Shown here piece after piece: positions 33,872 to 43,327 of a stretch of DNA of 64,000 nt. This DNA is from Sphingobium cloacae (GTDB taxonomy: Bacteria; Pseudomonadota; Alphaproteobacteria; Sphingomonadales; Sphingomonadaceae). The translations under genes were made by a program, and so were the position numbers. The stretch is taken from assembly GCF_002355855.1 (NCBI RefSeq), contig NZ_AP017655.1, forward strand, positions 2,669,001-2,733,000, in the 5' to 3' direction. A model generated the notes under the pieces. The model was given only the letters and a program-made list of their open reading frames with translations. It was not told the origin of the DNA and did not search any database. The number at the start of each line of letters is the position of its first letter. Within the stretch, counting starts at the first letter, position 1.

Positions 33872-35143
33872 ATGCAGACAGCCGCCAACCCGCTCATGCC
33901 GATTCCCGGCGCTATCGATCCTGTGCCCGTGCCGCGCGCGGTGACGCCGCGCGAGGATGGCCGGGTCGACTTGCTGGGCCTTGCCCGTGACCAGATCCGT
34001 GCAGTGCTGGAAAGCGCGGGGCTGGAGCCCAAGCAGGCGAAGCTGCGGTCCAAGCAACTGTTCCACTGGCTCTATCATCGCGGCGAGACGGATTTCGACC
34101 GGATGACCGACCTTGCCAAGCCGATGCGCGGCTGGATGGCGGCGCGCTTCATCGTCGGCCGCCCGCAGGTGGTGGAGGCGCAGGTTTCCAGCGACGGCAC
34201 CCGCAAATGGCTGCTCCGATCCGACGATGGGCAGGATTATGAGATGGTCTTCATCCCGGACGCGGACCGGGGGACGCTGTGCGTGTCGAGCCAGGTCGGC
34301 TGCACGCTCAACTGCCGCTTCTGCCATACCGGCACCATGCGCCTCGTCCGCAACCTGACGCCGGGCGAGATCGTGGGGCAGGTGATGCTGGCCCGCGACG
34401 CGCTGGGTGAATGGCCCAAGGGGAATATGGGCGGTTCCATGGCGTCCGCGAATGACGACGAGGATGACGACGCCTGCCAATATTCGCCGGACGGGCGGAT
34501 GCTGACCAACATCGTGATGATGGGCATGGGCGAGCCGCTCTATAATTTCGACCATGTGCGCGACGCGCTGAAGGTCGTGATGGACGGCGACGGGCTGGCC
34601 CTGTCGAAGCGGCGCATCACCCTTTCCACCTCGGGCGTCGTGCCGATGATGGCGCGGGCGGGGGAGGAGATCGGCGTCAACCTGGCCGTGTCGCTCCATG
34701 CCGTGACCAAGGATGTGCGCGACGAACTGGTGCCGCTCAACCGCAAATATGGCATCGAGGAGCTGTTGCAGGCCTGCGCCGATTATCCCGGCGCGAACAA
34801 TGCGCGGCGCATCACCTTCGAATATGTGATGATCAAGGACAAGAACGACAGCGACGCCGACGCGCATGAGCTTGTGCGCCTGCTGCGCCAGTTCAAATTG
34901 CCGGCGAAGGTCAACCTGATCCCGTTCAACCCGTGGCCCGGCACCGATTATGAATGTTCGACGCCCGAGCGGATCAGGCGCTTTTCCGACATCGTGTTCG
35001 AAGGCGGCATTTCCGCCCCGGTGCGCACGCCGCGCGGGCGGGACATCATGGCCGCCTGCGGGCAATTGAAGTCCGCCAGCGAGAAGAAAAGCCGCGCGGA
35101 ACTCAACCGTCTGGCGGAGGAGAAGCAGGCGGCTTTGGGCTGA
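33872..35143 (+). CDS. rlmN: 23S rRNA/tRNA adenine-C2 methyltransferase (RlmN)
   Basis: Radical SAM enzyme that makes 2-methyladenosine at A2503 of 23S rRNA and A37 of some tRNAs. From ATG 33872 the protein is 423 residues ([13 protein letters not shown]); an ATG 4 codons upstream is also in frame. The radical SAM motif is CTLNCRFC (C144, C148, C151). The C-terminal half has [19 protein letters not shown] and PFNPWPG, and the methylated Cys is expected in the ...AACGQL segment near residue 400. An acidic insert ([15 protein letters not shown], about 191-205) is longer than in E. coli. Confidence 0.96.
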   Translation: MQTAANPLMPIPGAIDPVPVPRAVTPREDGRVDLLGLARDQIRAVLESAGLEPKQAKLRSKQLFHWLYHRGETDFDRMTDLAKPMRGWMAARFIVGRPQVVEAQVSSDGTRKWLLRSDDGQDYEMVFIPDADRGTLCVSSQVGCTLNCRFCHTGTMRLVRNLTPGEIVGQVMLARDALGEWPKGNMGGSMASANDDEDDDACQYSPDGRMLTNIVMMGMGEPLYNFDHVRDALKVVMDGDGLALSKRRITLSTSGVVPMMARAGEEIGVNLAVSLHAVTKDVRDELVPLNRKYGIEELLQACADYPGANNARRITFEYVMIKDKNDSDADAHELVRLLRQFKLPAKVNLIPFNPWPGTDYECSTPERIRRFSDIVFEGGISAPVRTPRGRDIMAACGQLKSASEKKSRAELNRLAEEKQAALG

Positions 35144-35159
35144 ACGGGTGGGGGCGGCT

Positions 35160-35212
35160 TTCGGGCAGGAGCGGACACTCATTCATCCGTTCGGACTGAG
35201 CGAAGTCGAAAC
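35160..35212. repeat. Dispersed repeat, family A, copy 3
   Basis: Bases 35160-35210 are identical over 51 nt to 7932-7982, in the same orientation, and contain the GTTCGGACTGAGCGAAGTCG core. Only one arm is present here; the opposite arm of copy 1 is missing. Confidence 0.85.
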
Positions 35213-35268
35213 TTGCTTCCGACCGGAGTCACGGTCGCCGCTTATCCCTTGGAACCGGAAGCGCCTTT

Positions 35269-35290
35269 CTGTATTATATGAATAATACAG
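35269..35290. promoter_or_regulatory. Perfect inverted repeat upstream of DUF2807 genes
   Basis: CTGTATTAT, then ATGA, then ATAATACAG: a perfect 9-bp palindrome with a 4-bp centre, only 14 nt before the first DUF2807 start and ending just before its AAGGAG ribosome binding site. It is AT-rich in a GC-rich genome. It is a good candidate operator of a GntR/PadR/TetR-type repressor; no regulator gene is adjacent. Confidence 0.55.
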
Positions 35291-35304
35291 ATAAGGAGTG
35301 TGCG

Positions 35305-36045
35305 ATGCCCCGGTCCCTTCCCCTGTCCGCGCTGCTCGCGGCGGGTCTTTGCCTGACGGCCGCCTGTTCGAAGGAAAGCGGTGGGAACGCCGCGTCCGCG
35401 GACCGGCAGAGCGTGCCGGCCGCGCAGGACTGGTCGGCGCTCAAGGGCTTCACGGCGGTCGAGGCGGTGGGGCCGGACGATGTGGTCGTGACCATCGGCG
35501 ACGGCTTTGCGGTGAAGGCGGAGGGCGATCCCCATGCCATCGAAAAGCTGGAGATCACCGTCGACAACGGCCGGCTGAAAGTCGGGCGCAGATCGCAATG
35601 GACCGGCTCCGGCGACAAGGGCGCGACGATCCGCGTCACCATGCCCGCCATTTCCGCGGTGACTCTCACAGGATCGGGCGATTTCGGCCTCGACCGGGCG
35701 GAAGGCAAGGCGCTGGACCTGTCCTTGACCGGATCGGGCGACATGGAGATCGGCGCCGTGAAAGTCGGCGCGCTCAAGGCCGATGTCACCGGCTCCGGAT
35801 CGCTGGAGATCGCGGGCATGGCGGAGGCGGGCCGTCTGTCGCTGACCGGATCGGGCGACATCGACGGCGAGAAGCTGAAACTGGGCAAGGCGGACGCTTC
35901 GTTGCTGGGCAGCGGCGACATCGACTTTGCGTCGGACGGCGCGGTTGCTATCACCATCGCGGGACCGGGCAATGTGACGGTGAAAGGCAGGGCGCAATGC
36001 AGGACAAGCGGCATGGGACCGGGCCAGGCGCGCTGCGCGCCCTGA
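35305..36045 (+). CDS. DUF2807 lipoprotein, first of a pair
   Basis: A 246-residue protein starting MPRSLPLSALLAAGLC at 35305, preceded by AAGGAG. It has a lipobox (CLTAAC, Cys about residue 21), so likely a periplasmic or surface lipoprotein. The rest is a repeated beta-strand pattern with GSGDFGLD, GSGDMEIG, GSGSLEIAG, GSGDIDGE and GSGDIDFA, the right-handed beta-helix-like adhesin head (GIN domain) of DUF2807. No enzyme signature is visible. Its 3' end overlaps the next gene by 49 bp in another frame, which suggests coupled translation. Confidence 0.85.
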   Translation: MPRSLPLSALLAAGLCLTAACSKESGGNAASADRQSVPAAQDWSALKGFTAVEAVGPDDVVVTIGDGFAVKAEGDPHAIEKLEITVDNGRLKVGRRSQWTGSGDKGATIRVTMPAISAVTLTGSGDFGLDRAEGKALDLSLTGSGDMEIGAVKVGALKADVTGSGSLEIAGMAEAGRLSLTGSGDIDGEKLKLGKADASLLGSGDIDFASDGAVAITIAGPGNVTVKGRAQCRTSGMGPGQARCAP

Positions 36046-36731
36046 TCCTGATCGGCGCATGGAGCGCGGCGGGATGGCATGTCCCGGCGCAGGCGGCGAA
36101 CCGGGGCTATACCATCACCAGCTTCGACGCGATCCGGGTGGACGCGCCGGTGAACGTGATCGTCACCACCGGCATGGGCGCATCCGCGCGCGCCGATGGC
36201 GACCAGCACAGGATCGACCGGCTGAAGGTGGACGTATCGGGCCGGCTGCTTTCCATCACGATGGAGCGGGCGCGATCGGGCGAAAGCGGCGGCGGACCGG
36301 TGACGCTGCGCCTGTCGACGGGACAGTTGGGCCGGATCGTGCTGACGGGCGGCGGATCGGTCGCGGTCAACCGGATGAAGGGACTGCGCGGCGAGATCGT
36401 GCTGGGCGGCAATGGCGATGTCCGCGTGGATTCGGTGGAACTGGACCAGATCGACGTGGCGCTGGCGGGCGGCGGGCGCGCGACGTTGAACGGACGCGCT
36501 GGCATCGCGAACATCCGCATCACCGGCCCCGGCGCGGTGGAAGCCGAAGGGCTTTCGGCGCGGCAGGCGAGCATCAGCAACGATGGCGCGGGCAACGTCG
36601 CCCTGACCGCCGAGGTGAACGCCAATGTGCGCGCTTCGGGATCGGGCGATGTGATCGTCGCGGGCAAGGCGGCGTGCAGCGTGGACAACCGGGGGACGGG
36701 CCGCATCGGTTGCGGCGGCAAATCCTTCTAG
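35997..36731 (+). CDS. DUF2807 secreted protein, second of a pair
   Basis: A 244-residue protein starting MQDKRHGTGPGALRALILIG at 35997, inside the 3' end of the previous gene (49-bp overlap). It has a signal peptide (LRALILIGAWSAAGWHVPAQA) and no clear lipobox. The body repeats the DUF2807 beta pattern: ITSFDAIRVDAPVNVIV, LTGGGSVAVN, LGGNGDVRVD, ITGPGAVEAEG, SGSGDVIVAG and a final RIGCGG. The two genes are about the same length but differ in export signal and in the glycine motif; a gene duplication is likely. Confidence 0.85.
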   Translation: MQDKRHGTGPGALRALILIGAWSAAGWHVPAQAANRGYTITSFDAIRVDAPVNVIVTTGMGASARADGDQHRIDRLKVDVSGRLLSITMERARSGESGGGPVTLRLSTGQLGRIVLTGGGSVAVNRMKGLRGEIVLGGNGDVRVDSVELDQIDVALAGGGRATLNGRAGIANIRITGPGAVEAEGLSARQASISNDGAGNVALTAEVNANVRASGSGDVIVAGKAACSVDNRGTGRIGCGGKSF

Positions 36732-36835
36732 GGATTGCTCCTGCGACCGGAAGAGCGGCGGCAGCCCTGTGGAAAGGACGAAGCCGACCGGGCAGATCAA
36801 GCGTTGGGGGATTGCCATGCAGCCTGGGACGGCTG

Positions 36836-37060
36836 TTTTCGGCCAGGAGTGGACACTCACCGAATAGAAAACTTCCGTTCGCCCTGAGGTAGGGCAGAGC
36901 CCTTCGACTGACAACTTGCAGCAGTCGCTCAGGATAAACTTGGCCTAAGGGCCAAGTCGAAGACCTGTATCGAAGGGTCTCTCGCGCGCAAATTTAGTCC
37001 TTCGATACGCCACTTCGACAGGCTCAGTGACACCTCAGGACGAACGGAAATAGAGAAACC
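36836..37060. repeat. Dispersed repeat, family A, complex copy 4
   Basis: Contains TTCGGCCAGGAGTGGACACTC (36839-36859, diverged end of the family), GTTCGCCCTGAGGTAGGGC (36878-36896), an internal inverted repeat GTATCGAAGG/CCTTCGATAC (36967-37007), and GACAGGCTCAGTGACACCTC..GACGAACGG. It fills most of the gap 36732-37114, in which no gene is seen. Confidence 0.75.
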
Positions 37061-37114
37061 GGACAGTCCACTTCCCACGCAACCCCTCGAACGAAGCGGC
37101 CCCGCGGGGTTCGG

Positions 37115-37954
37115 TCAGTCGCGCAGCAGGTCGTTGATCGCCGTCTTGGACCGGGTCTGGGCGTCCACGCGCTTCACGATCACCGCGCAATAGAGGCCCG
37201 GTCCCGGCGTGCCGTCGGGCAGCGGCTTGCCCGGCAGCGATCCCGGCACGACCACTGAATAGGGCGGCACTTGTCCCATGAATATCTCGCCCGTCTCGCG
37301 GTCGACGATCTTGGTCGACTGGCCGAGGAAGACGCCCATCGACAGCACCGATCCCTTGCCGACGCGCACGCCCTCCACCACTTCGGACCGCGCGCCGATG
37401 AAGCAGTCATCCTCGATGATGACCGGATCGGCCTGCAACGGCTCCAGCACGCCGCCGATGCCGACGCCGCCCGACAGGTGGACATTCCTGCCGATCTGCG
37501 CGCAGCTTCCCACCGTCACCCAGGTGTCGACCATCGTGCCTTCGTCCACGAAGGCGCCGATATTGACGAAGCTGGGCATCAGGATGACATTCTTCGCGAT
37601 ATGCGATCCCGCCCGCGCGAAGGAGCCGGGCACCGCGCGGAAACCGGCGGCGCGAAAGGCCGCCTCGTCCCAGCCAGCGAACTTGCTGGGCACCTTGTCC
37701 CACCAATGGCCCGCGCCCGGCCCATTGTCGATCATCGCATTGTCGTTCAGGCGGAAGGACAGCAGCACCGCCTTCTTCAGCCACTGGTTGACCTGCCAGC
37801 CGCCGCCCTTCGGCTCGGCCACGCGCGCCGCGCCGCTGTCCAGCATGGAAAGCGCCTTGTCGACGGCCTGCCGCACCGGCCCCTGCGTCGACAGGCCGAT
37901 ATTGGCCCGGTCCTCCCAGGCGGCGTCGATGGTGGCGATCAGATCGTTGCTCAT
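37115..37954 (-). CDS. dapD: Tetrahydrodipicolinate N-succinyltransferase
   Basis: Acylates tetrahydrodipicolinate with succinyl-CoA in lysine and meso-diaminopimelate synthesis. The 279-residue protein has an N-terminal helical domain and left-handed beta-helix hexapeptide repeats (about 100-235, [38 protein letters not shown]). The usual family motif [13 protein letters not shown] region reads [14 protein letters not shown]. It follows the nucleotidase gene with an ATGA overlap (bases 37951-37954), so the pair is one operon. Confidence 0.96.
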   Translation of the reverse strand: MSNDLIATIDAAWEDRANIGLSTQGPVRQAVDKALSMLDSGAARVAEPKGGGWQVNQWLKKAVLLSFRLNDNAMIDNGPGAGHWWDKVPSKFAGWDEAAFRAAGFRAVPGSFARAGSHIAKNVILMPSFVNIGAFVDEGTMVDTWVTVGSCAQIGRNVHLSGGVGIGGVLEPLQADPVIIEDDCFIGARSEVVEGVRVGKGSVLSMGVFLGQSTKIVDRETGEIFMGQVPPYSVVVPGSLPGKPLPDGTPGPGLYCAVIVKRVDAQTRSKTAINDLLRD

Positions 37955-38622
37955 GGCTTTTCCCCAATGATGTCGGCCAGAAATGGCGTCAGATGGTCGG
38001 TTTCGAAATCGATGAAATCGGGATGATGATCGTGGCGGCCGCCTTCCGATCCGTTATTCACCCAGACGGTCGTCATGCCGATCGCCTTGGCGGGCCGCAG
38101 GTTGCGCGCCATATCCTCGAAAAAGGCCGCCCGCGCCGGATCGACCTTATGGGCCGAACAGAGCGCCGCATAACCCGACGGATCGGGCTTGGGCACATAT
38201 TGGCAGGCATGGATGTCGTGGATCAACTCGAACGCGCCGGCCAGCCCCAGCCGGTCGAGCACCCGCCCCGCATAGTCCGCGTCGCCATTGGTGAAGATCA
38301 GCCGCCGACCCGGCAGCGCCGCGATCCGGGCGTTGAGCGCCTCGTCCACCTCCAGCCGCTCCATCGAGATGTCGTGCACATAATCGAGGAAGGCGCGCGG
38401 GTCCGTGCCATGATGGCGCATCAGGCCGGAGAGGGTCGTGCCATGCTCCATGAAGTAACGCTTCTGCACGGCCTTCGCCTCGACCGGATCGCAGCCCAGC
38501 AGCCCCTGGATGAACTCGCCCATCTTCACGTCGATCAGGCCGAACAGGTCCGTCTTCGCCGGATAGAGGGTGTTGTCCAGATCGAAGATCCAGCAATCGA
38601 CATGGGCAAGGTCCGCGCGCAT
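37951..38622 (-). CDS. Pyrimidine 5'-nucleotidase-like HAD hydrolase
   Basis: A 223-residue HAD-superfamily protein. Motif I is [12 protein letters not shown] (about 15-26), motif II is [10 protein letters not shown] (about 108-117), and a Lys/Asp pair ([21 protein letters not shown]) completes the site. The pattern matches the SDT1/pyrimidine 5'-nucleotidase subfamily. Substrate is unknown. It is the first gene of a two-gene operon with dapD, with overlapping stop and start. The ATG at 38622 gives the normal family N-terminus. Confidence 0.87.
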   Translation of the reverse strand: MRADLAHVDCWIFDLDNTLYPAKTDLFGLIDVKMGEFIQGLLGCDPVEAKAVQKRYFMEHGTTLSGLMRHHGTDPRAFLDYVHDISMERLEVDEALNARIAALPGRRLIFTNGDADYAGRVLDRLGLAGAFELIHDIHACQYVPKPDPSGYAALCSAHKVDPARAAFFEDMARNLRPAKAIGMTTVWVNNGSEGGRHDHHPDFIDFETDHLTPFLADIIGEKP

Positions 38623-38672
38623 GACCGCGCCCTATCCCCGCCCGCCGCCGAGGGCAAGGCGGGTTGCGCCGG

Positions 38673-39551
38673 TCAATCGCAGCCGGGCGCTTCCATATCC
38701 TCGTAAAAGGCTTCTACCGCCGCCCATGCCTCCTCGGCCGTTTCCACCCAGGTGATGAGGTTGAGGTCGGACGGCGCGATCACGCCTTCGTCCGCCAGCG
38801 CCTCGAAATTCACCACGCGGGTCCAGAAATCCTTGCCGAACAGCAGGATCGGAATGGGCTTCATCTTGCCGGTCTGGATCAGCGTCAGCAGTTCGAAAAA
38901 TTCGTCGAACGTGCCGAAGCCGCCCGGAAACACCGCCAGCGCCCGCGCCCGCAGCAGGAAATGCATCTTGCGCAGCGCGAAATAGTGGAACTGGAAACTG
39001 AGTTCCGGCGTCACGAAGCGGTTGGGCGACTGTTCATGCGGCAGCACGATGTTCATGCCGATGGTCTGCGCGCCGACATCCGCCGCGCCGCGATTGGCCG
39101 CCTCCATGATCGAAGGCCCGCCGCCCGAACAGACGACGAAATGGCGGCATCCGGCGGGATTGGCCGGATAGGCGGCGGCGATCCGCGCCAGCTTGCGCGC
39201 TTCGTCATAATAACGCGCCTTCTTCGCCAGATTTTCCGCGATGCGCTTCTGTTCCGGCGTGGCGGCGGCGTCGATCCGCGCCTGCGCCTCTTCCGGTTGG
39301 GGAATGCGCGCCGATCCGTAGAAGACGAAGGTCGATTCGATTCGCGCCTCGTCCATCAGCAATTGCGGCTTGAGCAGTTCCAGCTGGAAGCGGATCGGCC
39401 GCAAATCCTCCCGCAGCAGGAATTCGGTGTCCTGAAAGGCCAGCCGATAGGCCGCGCTCATGGTCTGCGGCGTTTCCACCGTCTTGCGGGCGTCGGCGGC
39501 TTCCTGCCTGGCGGGACGGAATTTGCGCTCGGCGATTTCTTCTTTGGTCAT
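38673..39551 (-). CDS. LOG-family protein (nucleoside 5'-monophosphate phosphoribohydrolase-like)
   Basis: A 292-residue protein of the LOG / lysine-decarboxylase-like family. It has SGGGPSIMEAANRGA (about 150-164) and PGGFGTFDEFFELLTLIQTG (about 218-237), the two signature motifs of cytokinin-activating phosphoribohydrolases. Longer than plant LOG by an N-terminal extension of about 90 residues, as in many bacterial members (TIGR00730 type). The natural substrate in bacteria is probably AMP or a related nucleotide; this is inference. Confidence 0.88.
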   Translation of the reverse strand: MTKEEIAERKFRPARQEAADARKTVETPQTMSAAYRLAFQDTEFLLREDLRPIRFQLELLKPQLLMDEARIESTFVFYGSARIPQPEEAQARIDAAATPEQKRIAENLAKKARYYDEARKLARIAAAYPANPAGCRHFVVCSGGGPSIMEAANRGAADVGAQTIGMNIVLPHEQSPNRFVTPELSFQFHYFALRKMHFLLRARALAVFPGGFGTFDEFFELLTLIQTGKMKPIPILLFGKDFWTRVVNFEALADEGVIAPSDLNLITWVETAEEAWAAVEAFYEDMEAPGCD

Positions 39552-39594
39552 GAACGCCCACTAGGCAAGGGCGGCGTTCCTGCCAAGGGGGCGT

Positions 39595-40272
39595 TCAGCG
39601 GCAGAAGCCGCCCCGGCCGCCCATGTCGAAATGGAAATGGTCGTGATGCGCGGCATTGTAATTGGGGCTGAGCACGGTCCTGAACCGCTTGCAGGCGCTG
39701 GCATGGATGACTTCCAGAAACTGCCGCGTGCGCTTGTCGCCGTTCCAGTCCCGCTCGATGGAGATGCGCCGCCCGTCGGACAGGACGAAGGCGGACACGT
39801 CGATCGCGTTGCTGTGCGCATGTTCGGAAAGCTTGCCGCTGCCCGCGATCGGGCGGCAATTATAGGTGCCGAAGGTTTCGATCCGCACGATCTCCGCGCC
39901 CAGTATCAGGCGCGCGGCGGGTTGCACGCCATAGCGCGCCCATGCCGCGAAATTGGCGGCGAGATTGCAGGTCATCGCCCCCAGATTGGTCGCGGGCACG
40001 CCGATGTCGAGCAGCTTGACGCTGCCCAGCGCGTTGCATCCGCCGCCGAAATTCTGGTCGGGCAGGGGGGTGAAGGCGACGGACTGGGATTGCAGCTTCG
40101 CCATGCATTGCCGCACCTCCATCGAAGGCGGCGGGGCGGGCCGCGCGCTTCTGGCCGGCTTGGGCGTGCTGACGACGCGCCCGCGCGGCACGAGATCGCC
40201 GCCGCATCCCGCCAGCGCCAGGGCCGAAATTCCACTGATCGCCCATAGGGCCGCCCGCCCCACGTCCCGCAC
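39595..40272 (-). CDS. Extensin-like (C-terminal domain) lipoprotein
   Basis: A 225-residue protein with a lipobox (ALALAGC, Cys about 23), a Pro-rich linker and an extensin-like C-terminal domain. The domain has CNALGSVKLLDIG, MTCNLAANFAAWARY, THSNAID-type text reading EHAHSNAIDVSAF, and a His cluster NAAHHDHFHFDMGG near the C-terminus, with paired Cys. Family members are thought to be periplasmic and to act on cell-wall material; activity is not known. It follows the LOG gene upstream by 43 bp on the same strand. Confidence 0.85.
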   Translation of the reverse strand: MRDVGRAALWAISGISALALAGCGGDLVPRGRVVSTPKPARSARPAPPPSMEVRQCMAKLQSQSVAFTPLPDQNFGGGCNALGSVKLLDIGVPATNLGAMTCNLAANFAAWARYGVQPAARLILGAEIVRIETFGTYNCRPIAGSGKLSEHAHSNAIDVSAFVLSDGRRISIERDWNGDKRTRQFLEVIHASACKRFRTVLSPNYNAAHHDHFHFDMGGRGGFCR

Positions 40273-40409
40273 GATGATCGTCCCCTTGTCCCGCTCTCAA
40301 TTGACCAGCCGATGATTTATCATGGGTTTCTGGCCAGCGGGTTAACGCCCAACTCACTTCATCGTTCCCGACATTCGGCTTGACTCTCCTTTCCAAATCT
40401 TTAGGGCGG

Positions 40410-40465
40410 CCAGCGGGCCACGCGGTCCCAACGCCGCGCGTGCTCTCTGTAAGGAGACGCATTAC
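40410..40465 (+). ncRNA. serC leader (alphaproteobacterial serC motif)
   Basis: The segment upstream of serC reads GGGCCACGCGGTCCCAACGC then CGCGCGTGCTCTCTGTAAGG, with CACGCGG able to pair CCGCGCGTG. Next, CTCT (40445-40448), GTAA, GGAG (40453-40456) form a small GNRA hairpin that contains the ribosome binding site of serC (start 40466). Sequence and placement match the published serC leader of alphaproteobacteria as I remember it, a putative cis-regulatory RNA ahead of serC-serA. The ligand or trigger is not known. Confidence 0.6.
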
Positions 40466-41626
40466 ATGACTGATACGACCGCCGCAGACGCCACCCTTGC
40501 GCCTGCCGCCAAGCCGACCACCAAACCGGCTCGCCCCTTCTTCTCTTCCGGTCCCTGCGCCAAGCCTCCGGGCTGGAGCGCCGACAAGCTGAGCGCTGAA
40601 TCGCTGGGCCGCTCGCACCGTTCGAAGATCGGCAAGAACCGGCTCGCCTATTGCATCGACCTGATGCGCGAGCTGCTGAACCTGCCCGAAAGCCACCGCA
40701 TCGGCATCGTTCCCGGTTCCGACACGGGTGCGTTCGAAATGGCGATGTGGACCATGCTGGGCGCGCGCCCGGTGACGACGCTGGCGTGGGAGAGCTTCGG
40801 CGAAGGCTGGGTGACGGACGCCGCCAAGCAGCTGAACCTCAACCCGACGATCCTGCGCGCCGATTACGGCCAGTTGCCGGATCTGGCTCAGGTGGATTTC
40901 TCGAACGACGTGCTCTTCACATGGAACGGCACGACTTCGGGCGTGCGCGTCCCCAATGCGGACTGGATTCCGGCGGATCGCGAAGGGCTGACCTTCGCCG
41001 ACGCGACCAGCGCCGTCTTCGCCTATGACATCGACTGGGCCAAGATCGACGTCGCCACCTTCTCCTGGCAGAAGGTGCTGGGCGGCGAGGGCGGGCATGG
41101 CGTGCTGATCCTCGGCCCGCGCGCCGTGGAACGTCTCGAAACCCACACCCCCGCCTGGCCGCTGCCCAAGGTCTTCCGCCTGATGAGCAAGGGCAAGCTG
41201 GCCGAAGGCGTGTTCAAGGGCGAGACGATCAACACCCCCTCCATGCTGGCGGTCGAAGACGCGATCTTCGCGCTGGAATGGGGCCGGTCCGTCGGCGGGG
41301 CCAAGGGCCTGATCGCCCGGTCGGACGCCAACGCCGCCGCGCTCGACAGGATCGTCGCGGAGCGCGACTGGCTCGGCCATCTCGCGGCCGACGAAGCCAG
41401 CCGGTCCAAGACCAGCGTGTGCCTCACCGTCGAGGGCGCCGACGAAGCCTTCATCAAGGCGTTTGCGGCCCTCCTCGAAAAGGAAGGCGCGGCCTATGAC
41501 GTGGCGGGCTATCGCGACGCCCCGGCGGGCCTGCGCATCTGGTGCGGCGCGACCGTCGATGCCGCCGACATCGAGGCGCTGGGGCCGTGGCTCGACTGGG
41601 CCTACGCCCAGGCCAAAGCCGCCTGA
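40466..41626 (+). CDS. serC: Phosphoserine aminotransferase
   Basis: PLP enzyme converting 3-phosphohydroxypyruvate to phosphoserine in serine synthesis. The 386-residue protein belongs to the longer alphaproteobacterial/archaeal type; it has [11 protein letters not shown], the PLP Lys in [14 protein letters not shown] (about 200-213) and [11 protein letters not shown]. It is preceded by the serC leader and followed by serA after a 108-bp gap that contains a 20-bp perfect inverted repeat. Confidence 0.95.
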   Translation: MTDTTAADATLAPAAKPTTKPARPFFSSGPCAKPPGWSADKLSAESLGRSHRSKIGKNRLAYCIDLMRELLNLPESHRIGIVPGSDTGAFEMAMWTMLGARPVTTLAWESFGEGWVTDAAKQLNLNPTILRADYGQLPDLAQVDFSNDVLFTWNGTTSGVRVPNADWIPADREGLTFADATSAVFAYDIDWAKIDVATFSWQKVLGGEGGHGVLILGPRAVERLETHTPAWPLPKVFRLMSKGKLAEGVFKGETINTPSMLAVEDAIFALEWGRSVGGAKGLIARSDANAAALDRIVAERDWLGHLAADEASRSKTSVCLTVEGADEAFIKAFAALLEKEGAAYDVAGYRDAPAGLRIWCGATVDAADIEALGPWLDWAYAQAKAA

Positions 41627-41640
41627 TTTCTCTCTGCCGT

Positions 41641-41713
41641 GCTCCTGCGAAAGCAGGAGCCTGGAGTTCAAGGGCGGAACCAGGCCGCCCTGGGCTCCTG
41701 CTTTCGCAGGAGC
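41641..41713. repeat. Perfect inverted repeat between serC and serA
   Basis: GCTCCTGCGAAAGCAGGAGC at 41641-41660 and its exact reverse complement at 41694-41713. Each arm is itself a hairpin (CTCCTGC/GCAGGAG). This looks like a REP-type mobile palindrome, family B. The transcript reading serC-serA would carry a large double hairpin here. Confidence 0.85.
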
Positions 41714-41734
41714 GCTGACACAAGGATTTCCCAA

Positions 41735-43315
41735 ATGCCCAAGGTACTCATTTCCGACAAGATGGACCCCAATGCCGCCGCGATCTTCCGTATGCGCGGC
41801 GTGGAGGTCGACGAAATCACCGGCAAGACCCCGGAAGAACTCAAGGCGATCATCGGCCAGTATGACGGCCTCGCCATCCGCAGCTCGACCAAGGTGACGC
41901 AGGAGATCCTCGACGCCGCCACCAACCTGAAGGTCGTGGGCCGCGCCGGCATCGGCGTCGACAATGTCGACATCCCCGCCGCATCGGCCAAGGGCGTGGT
42001 CGTCATGAACACCCCCTTCGGCAACTCGATCACCACGGCCGAACATGCCATCGCGCTGATGTTCGCGCTGGCCCGCCAGCTTCCCGAAGCCAATGCCCAG
42101 ACGCAGCAGGGCCTGTGGCCGAAGAACGGCTTCATGGGCGTGGAAGTCACCGGCAAGACGCTGGGCCTGATCGGCGCGGGCAATATCGGTTCGATCGTCG
42201 CCAGCCGCGCGCTGGGCCTCAAGATGAAGGTCGTCGCCTTCGATCCCTTCCTGACGCCGGAGCGCGCCGTGGAAATGGGCGTGGAGAAGGTCGATCTCGA
42301 CACGCTGCTCGACCGGGCGGACTTCATCACGCTGCACACGCCGCTGACGGACCAGACCCGCAACATCCTGTCGAAGGAAAACCTCGCCAAGACCAAGAAG
42401 GGCGTGCGCATCGTCAACTGCGCGCGCGGCGGGCTGGTGGACGAAGCCGCGCTCAAGGCGGCGCTCGATTCGGGTCATGTCGCGGGCGCGGCGCTCGACG
42501 TGTTCGAGAGCGAGCCGGCCAAGGACTCGCCGCTGTTCGGTACCCCCAACTTCATCTGCACCCCGCATCTGGGCGCATCGACCAACGAAGCGCAGGTCAA
42601 TGTCGCGCTTCAGGTGGCCGAACAGATGGCCGACTTCCTCGTGTCGGGCGGCGTCACCAACGCCCTCAACATGCCGAGCCTGTCGGCGGAGGAAGCCCCC
42701 AAGCTCAAGCCCTATATGGCGCTCGCCGAAAAGCTCGGCAGCCTGATCGGCCAGCTGGAAGGCGACGCCATCACCGCCGTCGCGGTCGAGGTGGAGGGCC
42801 ATGCCGCCGAACTCAACCAGAAGCCGATCACCGCGGCGGTGCTGGCGGGCCTGATGCGCGTCTATTCCGACACGGTGAACATGGTGAACGCGCCCTTCCT
42901 CGCGAAGGAACGCGGTCTCGACGTGCGCGAGGTGCGCCACGACCGCGAGGGCGATTACCAGACCCTCGTCCGCGTCACCGTCACCACCGCGAACGGCGAC
43001 AAATCGGTCGCGGGCACGCTGTTCGGCCATGCCAGCCCGCGCCTCGTCGAACTGTTCGGCATCAAGGTGGAAGCCGATCTGGACGGCACGATGCTCTACA
43101 TCGTCAACCAGGACGCGCCCGGCTTCATCGGCCGCCTGGGTTCGACCCTGGGCGAGGCGCAGGTCAATATCGGCACCTTCCACCTTGGCCGCCGCAACCA
43201 GGGTGGCGAAGCCGCCCTGCTGCTGTCGGTCGACGGCGCGGTGACCGAAGGGGTGCTCGCCGACATCTGCAAGCTGGCGGGCGTCAAGACGGTCAAGCTG
43301 CTCCGTTTCGCCTGA
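41735..43315 (+). CDS. serA: D-3-phosphoglycerate dehydrogenase
   Basis: First enzyme of serine synthesis, oxidising 3-phosphoglycerate with NAD. Start ATG 41735 after AAGGA gives 526 residues, the long form with an extra ASB domain and C-terminal ACT domain (about 450-526, DGTMLYIVNQDAPGFIGRLG). Rossmann motif GLIGAGNIGSIVASRA is about 144-159; the active-site Arg/Glu/His set lies in NCARGGLVDEAAL and CTPHLGAST. Forms an operon with serC. Confidence 0.96.
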   Translation: MPKVLISDKMDPNAAAIFRMRGVEVDEITGKTPEELKAIIGQYDGLAIRSSTKVTQEILDAATNLKVVGRAGIGVDNVDIPAASAKGVVVMNTPFGNSITTAEHAIALMFALARQLPEANAQTQQGLWPKNGFMGVEVTGKTLGLIGAGNIGSIVASRALGLKMKVVAFDPFLTPERAVEMGVEKVDLDTLLDRADFITLHTPLTDQTRNILSKENLAKTKKGVRIVNCARGGLVDEAALKAALDSGHVAGAALDVFESEPAKDSPLFGTPNFICTPHLGASTNEAQVNVALQVAEQMADFLVSGGVTNALNMPSLSAEEAPKLKPYMALAEKLGSLIGQLEGDAITAVAVEVEGHAAELNQKPITAAVLAGLMRVYSDTVNMVNAPFLAKERGLDVREVRHDREGDYQTLVRVTVTTANGDKSVAGTLFGHASPRLVELFGIKVEADLDGTMLYIVNQDAPGFIGRLGSTLGEAQVNIGTFHLGRRNQGGEAALLLSVDGAVTEGVLADICKLAGVKTVKLLRFA

Positions 43316-43327
43316 CAATAAGGTTGG

